This document shows, one piece after another, positions 54,591 to 63,964 of a stretch of DNA of 64,000 bases. Under the pieces are notes generated by a model, which was given only the letters and a program-made list of their open reading frames with translations, made no database searches and was not told the DNA's origin. Position numbers and translations under genes: made by a program. The stretch lies in contig OZ242030.1 in assembly GCA_965205055.1 (NCBI GenBank), forward strand, positions 558,001-622,000, read 5' to 3'. Position 1 is the first letter of the stretch; every line of letters starts with the position of its first letter. This stretch comes from CBDBBY01 sp965205055. Its GTDB lineage: Bacteria > Pseudomonadota > Alphaproteobacteria > Rhodobacterales > Rhodobacteraceae.

Positions 54591-56705
54591 ATGAATTTTG
54601 GAGACGACGAAAATATATCGTTCAGAATATCTGAAGCACGAGTTGAATCAATCAATCATTTCTGGGTGCCTTCAAGAAAATCAGCTACAGTTGCCGGCCG
54701 CGCAATCGGTGGAATGGTTTACGTCGGAGTTCCCCCAACAGTACCTGACGATTGCTTCAAGAAAGAGTGCAAAGCATTGATAGATCCGTCGCTCCCTGTT
54801 GCGACAGCAGACGACGACATAAATGGAATTGACATGCATTTTCGAAAGAGGTATTTCGACATGTCTCCGCGTAGTCGGACGACTTATTTGGAATGGCTGG
54901 CATCTGGTCGCTCGGATTGTTCATACAATGCCTATTATATGCTTCTTTATTTTTATGGGTTAGAGTGCCGCTTTTTTCTGGACAATCCGCCAATGGATGA
55001 AAAACGTGAAATTCTTGAGGAGGTAAAACGTCTAGATTCGCTCTATCGTGACGGAAGTAGCTCTCTTTTTGAATTATCGGTATTCATTAATGGCGCACGA
55101 ATCTCGATGGGAGATATTGCAATATGTGAGCCGACATTCAAGACCGAATTATTAGTGCTGCCCTTGAAGATGAAGCTGGCCCTCGGAGTGCGGGTCGCGC
55201 GCGGGGACTTGCTGTCTGCGGATTGGATGCTGAGCTGGTTGTACAGCCAGCCGTCCTGGAAACGGGTATTGCCCCCGGATCTGATCCGCGACGAGTTTTG
55301 CGCGCTATTCAAGCTGCGGTTTGACGAGAGGTTTCCCGAAGGCTTGCAGATCAAAAAACCCGGCAAAGCGCTCAAGATCCATTACATGGCTGGATCGGGC
55401 GAATTTGATGTGGATATTATGCCGGAATTTGACGGAAAGCCATTTCCGGACATTTCGGGAGTACGCAAACCGCAAGGAATTGCACAGGAGGTCGCCGACG
55501 GGGTTATGGATGAACTGCGTCTATTCCTTGATTATCTCCTCGGCAATCAAAAGGGCCGCGGCAGTTTGGAAGCGCTTTCCTATTTGCCGCCGGAGATTTG
55601 GCCGATGTTTGCGTCGGAAGACTTGAAGCAGCTCAAATTATGGGTCGGCGATATCGTAGAAAAGGGTGGTTTGGCTCCTGTCGACGAGGTGGTCGCTCGA
55701 GTTGGAGGAAAGTCCCCGGAAAAGCTTACCAAGCGGCTGTTGACCGAAACAGCAGATTCGCTGGCTTGGCTCGGCTTCGGCCTGACTCCCGACCCGAGGT
55801 TCGCATTGCGGTCTCCGAAACTGGGAGAACTCGCGTTGATTTTCGATTTGGGAGAAGCTGTAGGCTACTTGGAAGATGTTTCGGAAACATACCGAGACGC
55901 GCTGCTGAATATTGCAACTGGGGCATTTGTCGCCCATGCCGATGGAGAGATCAGCGAACACGAGCGCGAAACACTGCTCGAAACAGTGCGCGATATGAAG
56001 AATCTGGGCGATCACGAACGACGCCGACTGGCTGCGGATCTTGAATGGATGCTGGCGGTCGCTCCGGACTTGGCATTTCTGCGCCGAAAGTTGAAGGATG
56101 CATGGTCGGTCGACGTCGCAGCCATTCGAGCCACTTTGATTTCTGCCGCGCATGCCGACGGCGTCGTCCGAGTAAAAGAAGTCGCCGCTATCGAAAAAAT
56201 TTACGATGTGTTGGGGCTGAATCCCGCCCTCGCATATTCGGATTTGCACGCAGGCGAGTTTCGCGACGGTCTCGTGAAAGCGCGGTCCGCCAAACCTGGG
56301 GCATCGGGCGAGGCGATTCAATCGGAAAATTCGACCGAGGGAATTGAACTCGATGCAAGGCAAATCACTCACATCCACTCGGAGACGGCTCGTGCGTCTT
56401 CGGTGCTGGGCGGCGTCTTTGGCGACGCCGAGACCGAAGACAGCGAAGAGGAAGAAGTCGGGCAAGAGACGCTGTTTCCGGGCCTCGGTCCCGTCCATGC
56501 GGCATTCGCTACGGAAATCATCAAGAAAGAGCATTGGACGGAAGACGCATTCCGGGATCTTTGCGCCCGGTTCTCTCTCTTGTCGTCCGGAGTGCTGGAG
56601 GACATCAACGAATGGGCGTTCGAAAATTTTGGTGATGCGTTGTTGGACGAGCATGACGGCTTTGAAATAAATCCTGACATAGCCGACGCGCTGAGGAAGG
56701 AATGA
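54591..56705 (+). CDS. TerB-N/TerB/TerB-C domain protein, copy 2
   Basis: 704 residues, the same architecture as copy 1 throughout: GRAIGGMVYVG, LIDPSLPV, SRTTYLEWLASGRS, LLYFYGLECRFF, then IATGAFVAHADGEISEHE, ISAAHADGVVRVKEV, HAAFATEIIKKEHW and INEWAFENFGDALLDEHDG. The first about 180 codons are clearly A+T-richer than the rest, as if the two halves have different histories. 284 bp separate it from the ATPase gene. Confidence 0.88.
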   Translation: MNFGDDENISFRISEARVESINHFWVPSRKSATVAGRAIGGMVYVGVPPTVPDDCFKKECKALIDPSLPVATADDDINGIDMHFRKRYFDMSPRSRTTYLEWLASGRSDCSYNAYYMLLYFYGLECRFFLDNPPMDEKREILEEVKRLDSLYRDGSSSLFELSVFINGARISMGDIAICEPTFKTELLVLPLKMKLALGVRVARGDLLSADWMLSWLYSQPSWKRVLPPDLIRDEFCALFKLRFDERFPEGLQIKKPGKALKIHYMAGSGEFDVDIMPEFDGKPFPDISGVRKPQGIAQEVADGVMDELRLFLDYLLGNQKGRGSLEALSYLPPEIWPMFASEDLKQLKLWVGDIVEKGGLAPVDEVVARVGGKSPEKLTKRLLTETADSLAWLGFGLTPDPRFALRSPKLGELALIFDLGEAVGYLEDVSETYRDALLNIATGAFVAHADGEISEHERETLLETVRDMKNLGDHERRRLAADLEWMLAVAPDLAFLRRKLKDAWSVDVAAIRATLISAAHADGVVRVKEVAAIEKIYDVLGLNPALAYSDLHAGEFRDGLVKARSAKPGASGEAIQSENSTEGIELDARQITHIHSETARASSVLGGVFGDAETEDSEEEEVGQETLFPGLGPVHAAFATEIIKKEHWTEDAFRDLCARFSLLSSGVLEDINEWAFENFGDALLDEHDGFEINPDIADALRKE

Positions 56706-56989
56706 AAGGGCAAGGGCGGCAATGCCGAGGTTGGATCCGCGCAAGCACGATAAAATTGATTGGGTTCAATGAGCATCGTTTTGAGTGCAGCTTCGCAGCG
56801 CCTTCAAGTCGGCAACGATTTTCGTTAATGGCCTCGCCCGCAAGGACAGAATTCAGGGACTCTTTGCACTTGGTCGTTTAACTTGGCATCAGGCTCGACC
56901 TGGGACTTCAGCGAGTGGGCGGCAGGACGGCGCCGGGGATATGAAGCTAATCCTGACATGAGAAGAAGGCGTTTGAGGGGGAGACAGCG

Positions 56990-58294
56990 GTGTCCAGATT
57001 GAAGCCGCGCGAGCGGGATGCGATTGTTCAGGCTCTCCGGGCAGGCGTCGTGCCGAAACTGGGCCTGCGGCATCTTCAGGTCGGCCGGGTCCGCGAGATA
57101 CAGGAATTGATCAAGGACATAGACCGCATCGCCGATCGCGGTTCAACCATTCGGTTCATCATCGGCGAATACGGTTCCGGCAAAACCTTTTTCATGAATC
57201 TGATGCGGCTGGTTGCTCTTGAGAAGGGCTTGGTCGTGATGTTCGCCGACTTGGCGCCTGATCGCCGCATCCATGCGACAGGCGGGCAGGCTCGCGGCCT
57301 GTACGCCGAAATGGCGCGGAACCTGTCCACGCGGACCAGGCCGGACGGCGGAGCCTTGGCGAGCGTGGTTGAGCGATTCGCATCCACGGCGCATCGCGAG
57401 GCCGAAGATCGGAATTTGCCGACCGGAAAAGTGATCAAGGAAAAACTGGATCACTTTGAGGAATTGACGGGCGGGTTCGAATTCGCGGAAGTCGTGCGCC
57501 GTTATTGGGACGGTCACGAGGCAGGCGATGAAGATTTGAAGTCGGCTGCGCTGCGCTGGCTGCGGGGCGAATTCGCGACGCGCACGGATGGGCGGAAAGC
57601 CTTGGGCGTTCGCACGATCATCGACGACGCGAACATATACGATCAGCTGAAGCTCATGTCCGCCTTTGTCCGCGAAGCCGGATACAAAGGCATGCTGGTT
57701 GGCTTGGACGAAATGGTGAACATCTACAAGCTGACGTCCTCCCACGCTCGCAAATCAAACTACGAGCAAATCCTCCGAATACTGAACGACGTCTTGCAGG
57801 GGAGCGCCGAAAGCATCGGATTCCTCATGGGCGGGACGCCTGAGTTCCTGATGGATTCCCGCAGAGGCCTCTACAGCTATGAAGCCTTGCAATCTCGCTT
57901 GGCCGAAAACACATTCGCCCGCGGAGGGTTGGTGGATTTGTCCGGACCGGTGATAAGACTGGCCAACTTGACGCAGAATGAGTTGTTCGTTCTGCTGTCG
58001 AATGTGCGCCGCATCATGCAGGGCGAAAATCATTCTTTGCCCGATAGCGCCTTGGAGGCATTCATGGTTCATTGCTCCAAGCGCATAGGAGAGGCCTATT
58101 TCCGAACGCCTCGAAATACGGTTACCGCGTTCGTCAATTTGCTCGCCGTTCTGGAGCAGAATCCGGAAGTGGAATGGTCCGACCTGATTGAAAAGATTGA
58201 AGTTGCCGAAGACCGAGGAGAGGACTTGAGCGACGTGGGCGAAGCAGACGGCACGGCGCCGCTGGACGACGACTTGGTCAAATTCCGCCTGTAG
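56990..58294 (+). CDS. BrxD-like P-loop ATPase (DUF2791 family)
   Basis: 434 residues. AAA-type P-loop ATPase: Walker A IIGEYGSGKTFFMN near residue 65, Walker B MLVGLDEMVNIYK near residue 245, sensor-like FLMGGTPEFLMDSRRG, and arginine-rich SRLAENTF. It resembles the ATP-binding proteins of BREX loci (BrxD/BrxC group). GTG start. Its partner helicase starts 11 bp after its stop, as in BREX type 2 brxD-brxHI pairs, but no PglX or PglZ gene is in the window. Confidence 0.85.
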   Translation: MSRLKPRERDAIVQALRAGVVPKLGLRHLQVGRVREIQELIKDIDRIADRGSTIRFIIGEYGSGKTFFMNLMRLVALEKGLVVMFADLAPDRRIHATGGQARGLYAEMARNLSTRTRPDGGALASVVERFASTAHREAEDRNLPTGKVIKEKLDHFEELTGGFEFAEVVRRYWDGHEAGDEDLKSAALRWLRGEFATRTDGRKALGVRTIIDDANIYDQLKLMSAFVREAGYKGMLVGLDEMVNIYKLTSSHARKSNYEQILRILNDVLQGSAESIGFLMGGTPEFLMDSRRGLYSYEALQSRLAENTFARGGLVDLSGPVIRLANLTQNELFVLLSNVRRIMQGENHSLPDSALEAFMVHCSKRIGEAYFRTPRNTVTAFVNLLAVLEQNPEVEWSDLIEKIEVAEDRGEDLSDVGEADGTAPLDDDLVKFRL

Positions 58295-58305
58295 AAGTCC
58301 GTCGA

Positions 58306-60483
58306 ATGAGGTCTGCGTTCGACAAGCTTGCGCGACCGACTCAAAAGTGGATTCGGTCGCAGGGCTGGAGCGAGCTCCGTCAGATTCAGGTTGACGCGGT
58401 TCATGCGATCATGGACGGCGAAGACGATCTGATCATCTCGGCTTCGACCGCAACCGGCAAGACCGAAGCCGCATTCCTGCCTCTGGTGTCGCAGGTGTTG
58501 AACGAGCCTGCCGAAGCTACCGGCTTTGATATCCTGTATGTCGGGCCGCTCAAGGCATTGATCACCGATCAGGCCATGCGGCTCGGGGACATGTGCGGCG
58601 CGGCGGAACTGCCGGTCGTTCCTTGGCATGGAGACATTTCGCAATCGCTCAAGCGGAAGGCAACGAAGGCACCGAGGGGCATTTTGCTGATTACGCCCGA
58701 GTCTCTTGAGGCGATGTTCATACGCCGATGGCTTGAAGTGCGGCGTCTTTTCTGCGCCACCCGGGCGGTCGTGGTCGACGAGTTGCACAGCGTCTTGGAC
58801 AGCGAACGCGGCATTCATGTGCAATCGCTGCTAACAAGGTTGGAATTTGCCTTGAAGCGCCCAATTCGGCGTATAGGTCTATCGGCAACGCTTGGCGACA
58901 TGAGAATGGCGTGCGCATACCTCCGGCAGGAGGATCCGGATGCGGTGCGGCTGATTGAAGGGAGAGGCGAAAACGAACTGCGTCTGCAGTTGCGCGGCTA
59001 TGTCGAAGGAATCGAGGATGGCGACGCGCCGTCCGCGGCGGAGGGCGTTGCCGAGCATTTGTTCGCGAAACTGAGAGGCAGCGACAATCTGGTCTTCGCC
59101 GGAGCGCGAAACCGAGTGGAGGTTTACGCTGATCGCTTGAGGGAACGGTGCGAAGAGAAGCATCTGCCTCAAGAGTTCTTTGCCCATCATGCCAGCCTGT
59201 CCCGCGAGCACCGCAATTTCGTCGAAGAGCGCATAAAGAAACCAAACCTGCCGACGACCGCAGTGTGCACTTCGACACTGGAGCTTGGAATTGACATTGG
59301 CGAAGTCAGGTGCGTCGCCCAGATCGGCGCGCCTTTCAGCGTCGCCTCGCTTCGCCAACGGCTGGGCCGTTCAGGTCGACGCGAGGGGCAGGCGGCAATC
59401 CTGCGCCAATATGCAGTCGAAGCCCGGATCGAATCTGAAAGCAGCTTCGTGGATCGACTGAGGCTCGGTTTGATCCGCGCTATCGCGATGATTGAACTAT
59501 TGATAGAGCGCTGGTGCGAACCGCCTCGACCTGCGGCGCTGCATCTTTCGACTCTCGTGCACCAAGTCATGTCGGTCATCGCCGGTTTGGGCGGCGTGCG
59601 AGCCGATCAATTATATCACTTGCTTTGTCGGAAAGGACCATTCCGGAGCGTGGATGTCCCGCTGTTTATGGAAGTCCTGCGAGCCATGGGACGTACCAAA
59701 ACAGGATTGATCGAACAATCCGACGACGGATTGCTTCTATTGGGACCGAAAGGGGAAAGGCTGGTCGAACACTACAGTTTCTTTGCTGTCTTCCAGACCG
59801 AAGAGGAATTCCGGCTGGTGTCGGATGGGAAGGAGCTCGGGACGCTGCCGGTCTCCAGCATGCTGGCTCCAGGAATGCACATTATTTTTTCAGGGCGCAG
59901 ATGGTCCGTGCAGGAAATCGACGATCTTGCCCGAACGATAATCGTGACTTCGGCGAAGGCCGGGGCGGCGCCTGTCTTCGGCGGAGACCCCGGCATTATT
60001 CACGACCGGGTCATAGAACGCATGTTCGCCGTTCTCGAGGGCGATTGCCGCCCTGTGTATTTGGACGCGGTTTCCGCGGAAATGCTGCAGGAAGCCCGCC
60101 GGAACTACAAGCAATCGGGTTTTGCCAAGGTTCAGATGATCGGAACCGGCGTCGGCTCGCATATATTGGCCACCCGTTGCGGAACAGTGAAGACGACGAC
60201 ATTGGCTTTGGCTTTAAGCAGCTTGGGTTTCGCAATCGAGCAGCATGACGGGTTTCTTCAGGTGAAGTCGGGCGAATCGGGCATCCCGCTTGAAAAAGCG
60301 CTGTACGACATGGCGGACGGAAAGACGGTCGATTTGTTTGCGCACGCGCCAAATTTGATCTCTGAGAAATACCATGGCTGCTTGACTTTGGATCTATTGA
60401 AACGCGACGCGCTTTCGACGCGTCTTGACCTGGGATCGCTGAATAAACTCTGCAGAAGCGTATGCGGGAGCAAAGCGCCTTGA
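58306..60483 (+). CDS. DEAD/DEAH-box SF2 helicase, Lhr/BrxHI-like
   Basis: 725 residues. Helicase domain 1: Q-motif-like IQVDAVHAIM, motif I SASTATGKTEAAF, motif II VVDELHSVLDSERG, motif III GLSATLGD. Domain 2: NLVFAGARNRVEVYADRL, LELGIDIGEVRCVAQIG, and motif VI LRQRLGRSGRREGQ. The C-terminal about 300 residues are of unknown function. Directly coupled to the BrxD-like ATPase. Probably translocates on DNA as part of a defence or repair module. Confidence 0.92.
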   Translation: MRSAFDKLARPTQKWIRSQGWSELRQIQVDAVHAIMDGEDDLIISASTATGKTEAAFLPLVSQVLNEPAEATGFDILYVGPLKALITDQAMRLGDMCGAAELPVVPWHGDISQSLKRKATKAPRGILLITPESLEAMFIRRWLEVRRLFCATRAVVVDELHSVLDSERGIHVQSLLTRLEFALKRPIRRIGLSATLGDMRMACAYLRQEDPDAVRLIEGRGENELRLQLRGYVEGIEDGDAPSAAEGVAEHLFAKLRGSDNLVFAGARNRVEVYADRLRERCEEKHLPQEFFAHHASLSREHRNFVEERIKKPNLPTTAVCTSTLELGIDIGEVRCVAQIGAPFSVASLRQRLGRSGRREGQAAILRQYAVEARIESESSFVDRLRLGLIRAIAMIELLIERWCEPPRPAALHLSTLVHQVMSVIAGLGGVRADQLYHLLCRKGPFRSVDVPLFMEVLRAMGRTKTGLIEQSDDGLLLLGPKGERLVEHYSFFAVFQTEEEFRLVSDGKELGTLPVSSMLAPGMHIIFSGRRWSVQEIDDLARTIIVTSAKAGAAPVFGGDPGIIHDRVIERMFAVLEGDCRPVYLDAVSAEMLQEARRNYKQSGFAKVQMIGTGVGSHILATRCGTVKTTTLALALSSLGFAIEQHDGFLQVKSGESGIPLEKALYDMADGKTVDLFAHAPNLISEKYHGCLTLDLLKRDALSTRLDLGSLNKLCRSVCGSKAP

Positions 60484-60925
60484 TCTCCCGGGTAGCATCC
60501 TGCGTCCAGACCTTCGCGTGTACTCGGCAGTCCAGCGCACGCCCGCGCCGAAAAAATGAAGGCACCCTTCACGCCGCTCCGGCGGGACTTGCTCGCATTG
60601 GCAGCAAACTTGAACTTAATTCCACACACTCATGCCCGGCAGTTGATTGAGAATCCAGCTTGTGCTCGGCAAGCCGGATCTGATCGTTCCCATAGACGTG
60701 GAACGGCAGCAATCGTGCAGCCCGTTCCGCGGGCATGCTGACTTTGACCGTGTTCAATCAATTCTGGCGCTCCGCCCAGTGCGACGCGGAACGTCCAGAT
60801 TGATGTTCAATGATCGAAACTGCGAGGATCGCATTCCAAGTTGGATGGGATAAAAGACCTGGCATTGATTGCGTTGCGATCACTCGTTAATCTGCTGACG
60901 GTCGACGACTGATGGAGGCTCCGTC
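60484..60925. other. Gap between helicase and toxin-antitoxin pair
   Basis: About 440 bp, no gene recognised. Confidence 0.4.
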
Positions 60926-61168
60926 ATGGCAAGCATTACGGTTCGAAATCTGGATAGCGAGGTGAAGTCCCGACTGCGGACACGAGCGGCGGAGAACGGT
61001 CGTTCTATGGAAGAAGAGGTGCGGATGATTTTGCGCCAAGCGGTCGAACTGGAGCCCGAGCCTGAGAACTTGGCCAGTTTCATTCACGATTGCTTCGCGC
61101 CTTTCGGCGGAGTGGAGTTGGAGCTGCCGTCGCGCGAGCCGATGCGCGAGCCTCCCATTTTTGGCTGA
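60926..61168 (+). CDS. FitA/VapB-type ribbon-helix-helix antitoxin
   Basis: 80 residues. Arc-type RHH DNA-binding N-terminus: ASITVRNLDSEVKSRLRTRA, then ENGRSMEEEVRMILR. The C-terminal about 35 residues are the toxin-binding tail. It should neutralise and autoregulate with the PIN toxin 9 bp downstream. Confidence 0.92.
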   Translation: MASITVRNLDSEVKSRLRTRAAENGRSMEEEVRMILRQAVELEPEPENLASFIHDCFAPFGGVELELPSREPMREPPIFG

Positions 61169-61177
61169 GGCTTTTCC

Positions 61178-61600
61178 GTGTTCATTCTCGATACCAATGT
61201 GGTGTCCGAGTTGATGCGTCCGGCGCCTGAACCTGCACTGAAATCGTGGATAGCGGACCGTGCGGCGTCGAGCTTGTTTCTGACGTCGGTCTGCGAGGCG
61301 GAACTGCGCTTTGGCCTTGCAGTGATGCCATCGGGCAGACGCAGAGATGGCCTTGTCGCGAGCTTGGAACGGATGCTGCGCGCAGGCTTCGCGAACAGGA
61401 TTCTTCCGTTCGACAGTGCCGCAGCACGGGCTTATGCGGAGATTGCATCCGACCGTCGCGCGGCCGGGCACCCGATATCTCAATTCGACGGCCAGATGGC
61501 GGCGGTCGCGCGTACGCGCGGCATGGCGTTGGCAACGCGGAATGTTCGGGATTTCAGGAGTATCGGGCTCGTTCTCGTCAATCCATGGGCAGGCGCCTAA
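61178..61600 (+). CDS. FitB/VapC-type PIN-domain toxin
   Basis: 140 residues. PIN nuclease with FILDTNVVSELMRP (first Asp), CEAELRFGLA (Glu), and the C-terminal ISQFDGQMAAVARTRG and LATRNVRDF acidic residues. Likely an RNase. GTG start. Confidence 0.93.
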   Translation: MFILDTNVVSELMRPAPEPALKSWIADRAASSLFLTSVCEAELRFGLAVMPSGRRRDGLVASLERMLRAGFANRILPFDSAAARAYAEIASDRRAAGHPISQFDGQMAAVARTRGMALATRNVRDFRSIGLVLVNPWAGA

Positions 61601-61920
61601 CACGGTTCCGACCTCATGTCGCGCCATGTACCTTTGTTGCGATGGACCCATGCGTCCCGAAGCCGCGCCTGTCCAAGCCGAAAACTCCTTTTTTGATGCC
61701 TTGGCTTGACGGCGTGAGGCAGGCCGCCTCGATGGACAAAAGCGACTTTGAAGACATTGCTTTGGATCATTCTGCATCTCATGAGTCTCCAAGTGGCAAG
61801 TATAAAAGTATAACTGTGAAGAGTTGGTCCATGTTAATTGCCGAAGCTGAATTTGAACGTTGGTGCCGTCGGCGAACCCTATAAAGATGGGTGCCGCTAG
61901 GCTTTCGAGGTTGCACCTTT
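61601..61920. other. Gap before YIP1 gene
   Basis: 320 bp, no gene recognised. Confidence 0.4.
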
Positions 61921-62427
61921 ATGCCTGTTGTAAATGACATAGTTCAATCTTATCTGAAGCCGCGCACTGTCTTTCAGTCAAGACTTGAGTCGACCGCATC
62001 GGAAGGCAGGGCGTACGCCTATCTTCTTGCGGGATGCTTTGCGCACTTCATCGCTCGGCTGCCCGGACTGGCGAACACACACCTGTTTGGCGATTCAGAA
62101 ATTTCGTTCATTGCCGCATCCTCCGGGAATTTCCTCGGCTTGGTCGTCTTCGGACCGTTCCTGTTCTACCTCTTGGCTTGCGTCGCGAATTTGCTGGCGA
62201 GACTGGCAAATCGCGGATGCAGCTGGAGAAATTCCAGGGTCGTTTTGTTTTGGGCTTTTTTAGCGGTTTCGCCGCTTGCCTTGTTCAATGGAATCGCGAG
62301 CGCTGCAATCGGAATCGAAGCGCTATCCTGGATTTTGCAAGCCGCGCAAGGATTGGCGTTTTTGCTTTTTTGGGTGCTGGGCATGTCGGTGGCGTCGACT
62401 TATTGCAAGAATTCTGAATATTCCTAA
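61921..62427 (+). CDS. YIP1-family small membrane protein
   Basis: 168 residues with about five hydrophobic segments. The MPVVNDIVQSYLKPRTVFQ start followed by a short basic/polar part and helices resembles alphaproteobacterial YIP1 proteins. Unknown role. The ATG at 61921 is chosen; 10 upstream codons lack similarity. Confidence 0.65.
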   Translation: MPVVNDIVQSYLKPRTVFQSRLESTASEGRAYAYLLAGCFAHFIARLPGLANTHLFGDSEISFIAASSGNFLGLVVFGPFLFYLLACVANLLARLANRGCSWRNSRVVLFWAFLAVSPLALFNGIASAAIGIEALSWILQAAQGLAFLLFWVLGMSVASTYCKNSEYS

Positions 62428-62696
62428 ACAAGCGATTGCGGTGTCGTTCGAGCTACAATTTCGGCCCGGCGCCGATGTCGGACGGGCCGCCGCCAGCCGA
62501 ACTGAACGCCGAGAGCCTTGGGCCAAATCGGCAGTTCACGGCGTCGGCTGGAGTCCGGAAACCCGAATTCATCGGATCGACCGGGTCGCGGCGCTGCGAA
62601 CATTCAGCCCATCGGCATATCTGCATAAGCGTTGTGAACCAGCCGCCCGACATTCGGTCGCTGATTGTCCGAAAAAGGGTCTGGACTATCTTGAGT

Positions 62697-63341
62697 TCAA
62701 TCCTTCAGCCGCCGCCTTACGTATTTTGTGACGGCGCTGGTCAACTTGTCCATGTGATCGCTTTCAAAAAAGTGGCCGGAGCCCTGCACGGTTTCGTGCG
62801 TGATGGTAATCCTGCGCTGCTCCTTGAGCTTGGCGACGAGTTCGCCGATATCTCTGGGCGGAACGATGCGGTCGGCGGTTCCGTTGATGATCATGCCCGA
62901 AGACGGGCAGGGCGCAAGAAACGAGAAATCATACAAGTTCGCCGGCGGAGCCACGGAAATGAACCCGGTCACTTCAGGTCGCCGCATCAGGAGTTGCATT
63001 CCGATCCACGCCCCGAACGAAAACCCAACCACCCAGCAGTGCTTGGTGTTCGGGTGGTGCCCTTGCAGGAAGTCAAGCGCTGCCGCGGCATCCGACAGCT
63101 CGCCGACTCCCTCGTCGTATTCGCCCTCGCTTCTGCCGACGCCGCGGAAGTTGAAGCGCAGCACCGCGAATCCCATGTTGAAGAAACAATAGTGCAGATT
63201 GTACACGACCTTGTTGTTCATCGTTCCGCCGTAACTCGGGTGCGGATGCAGAACGACAGCGACGGGTGAATCTGCGGCGGGTTGCGGGTGGTATCGCCCC
63301 TCCAAACGCCCATCCGGGCCGGCAAAGATAATTTCTGGCAT
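62697..63341 (-). CDS. Alpha/beta hydrolase (dienelactone hydrolase-like)
   Basis: 214 residues. HPHPSYGGTMNNKVVYNL at the oxyanion region, FNFRGVGRSEGEYD, nucleophile Ser in VGFSFGAWIG, Asp in INGTADRIVPP and His in VQGSGHFFESD. Small uncharacterised hydrolases of this kind often stand next to iscR/suf genes in alphaproteobacteria. Divergent from iscR. Confidence 0.85.
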   Translation of the reverse strand: MPEIIFAGPDGRLEGRYHPQPAADSPVAVVLHPHPSYGGTMNNKVVYNLHYCFFNMGFAVLRFNFRGVGRSEGEYDEGVGELSDAAAALDFLQGHHPNTKHCWVVGFSFGAWIGMQLLMRRPEVTGFISVAPPANLYDFSFLAPCPSSGMIINGTADRIVPPRDIGELVAKLKEQRRITITHETVQGSGHFFESDHMDKLTSAVTKYVRRRLKD

Positions 63342-63407
63342 GTTTGAGTTGCTGGCTGCCTCTTTTAAGCGTCTGTGCTGCTCGCGTTGACTAAATGCGG
63401 CACGTTG

Positions 63408-63424
63408 TTTAGAATCATTCTAAA
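63408..63424. promoter_or_regulatory. Irr-box-like palindrome in front of iscR
   Basis: TTTAGAATCATTCTAAA, a perfect 17-bp palindrome 81 bp before the iscR start. It fits the iron-control element pattern TTTAGAA-N3-TTCTAAA that I recall for alphaproteobacterial Irr. Confidence 0.75.
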
Positions 63425-63505
63425 GTAATGGGGCCGGGCCGGTTGCCGGACTCGAGACCATTAGTTCAAGGTCGATCTCGTGTCAACAAATGCGACGGTA
63501 GTTCA

Positions 63506-63964
63506 GTGAGGCTTAGCACCAAAGGAAGATACGCGATAACCGCACTGGCGGATCTTGCGTTGCTGGACTCGCCAAGCTCGGTCTCTCTGCCTCAGATCGC
63601 CGAAAGGCAAAATATTTCTTTGGCTTACTTGGAACGACTATTCATCAAGCTGCGCAAGGCCGGTCTCGTGGTTTCCGCGAAAGGGCCCGGCGGCGGATAC
63701 AGGCTCGCAAGAAGCGCCGACAAAATCAGAGTCTCCGAGGTGCTGGCGGCGGTGGACGAAGACATCGAAGTTACGTCGCCGCACGCGAGTGCGGCCGGCG
63801 GCGTGTCAGGAACGCAAGCCCAATCGCTAACCAACAGGCTTTGGGAAGGTTTGTCTGCGCAAGTTTACGTCTTTTTGCACGGCATTAGCCTGTCGGACAT
63901 CATATACAACCAGCTCACGCCCTGTCCGGCTGTACCCAATCTGCTCCGCGTAGTGGACGAGTGA
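63506..63964 (+). CDS. iscR: Rrf2-family regulator IscR, single-cysteine type
   Basis: 152 residues from GTG. Winged helix MRLSTKGRYAITALADLAL with LPQIAERQNISLAYLERLF and GLVVSAKGPGGGYRLAR. The usual three-Cys [2Fe-2S] motif (C-x5-C-x5-C in E. coli) is absent; the only Cys is in LTPCPAVPN. This agrees with the atypical IscR that I recall from Rhodobacter. It should control Fe-S biogenesis genes and overlaps a cysteine desulfurase start by 4 bp (GTGA). Confidence 0.9.
   Translation: MRLSTKGRYAITALADLALLDSPSSVSLPQIAERQNISLAYLERLFIKLRKAGLVVSAKGPGGGYRLARSADKIRVSEVLAAVDEDIEVTSPHASAAGGVSGTQAQSLTNRLWEGLSAQVYVFLHGISLSDIIYNQLTPCPAVPNLLRVVDE

Noticed and set aside
56990..60483. Complete BREX system
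   Set aside because: Only BrxD-like and BrxHI-like genes are present; PglX, PglZ, BrxA, BrxB and BrxL are not in the window.
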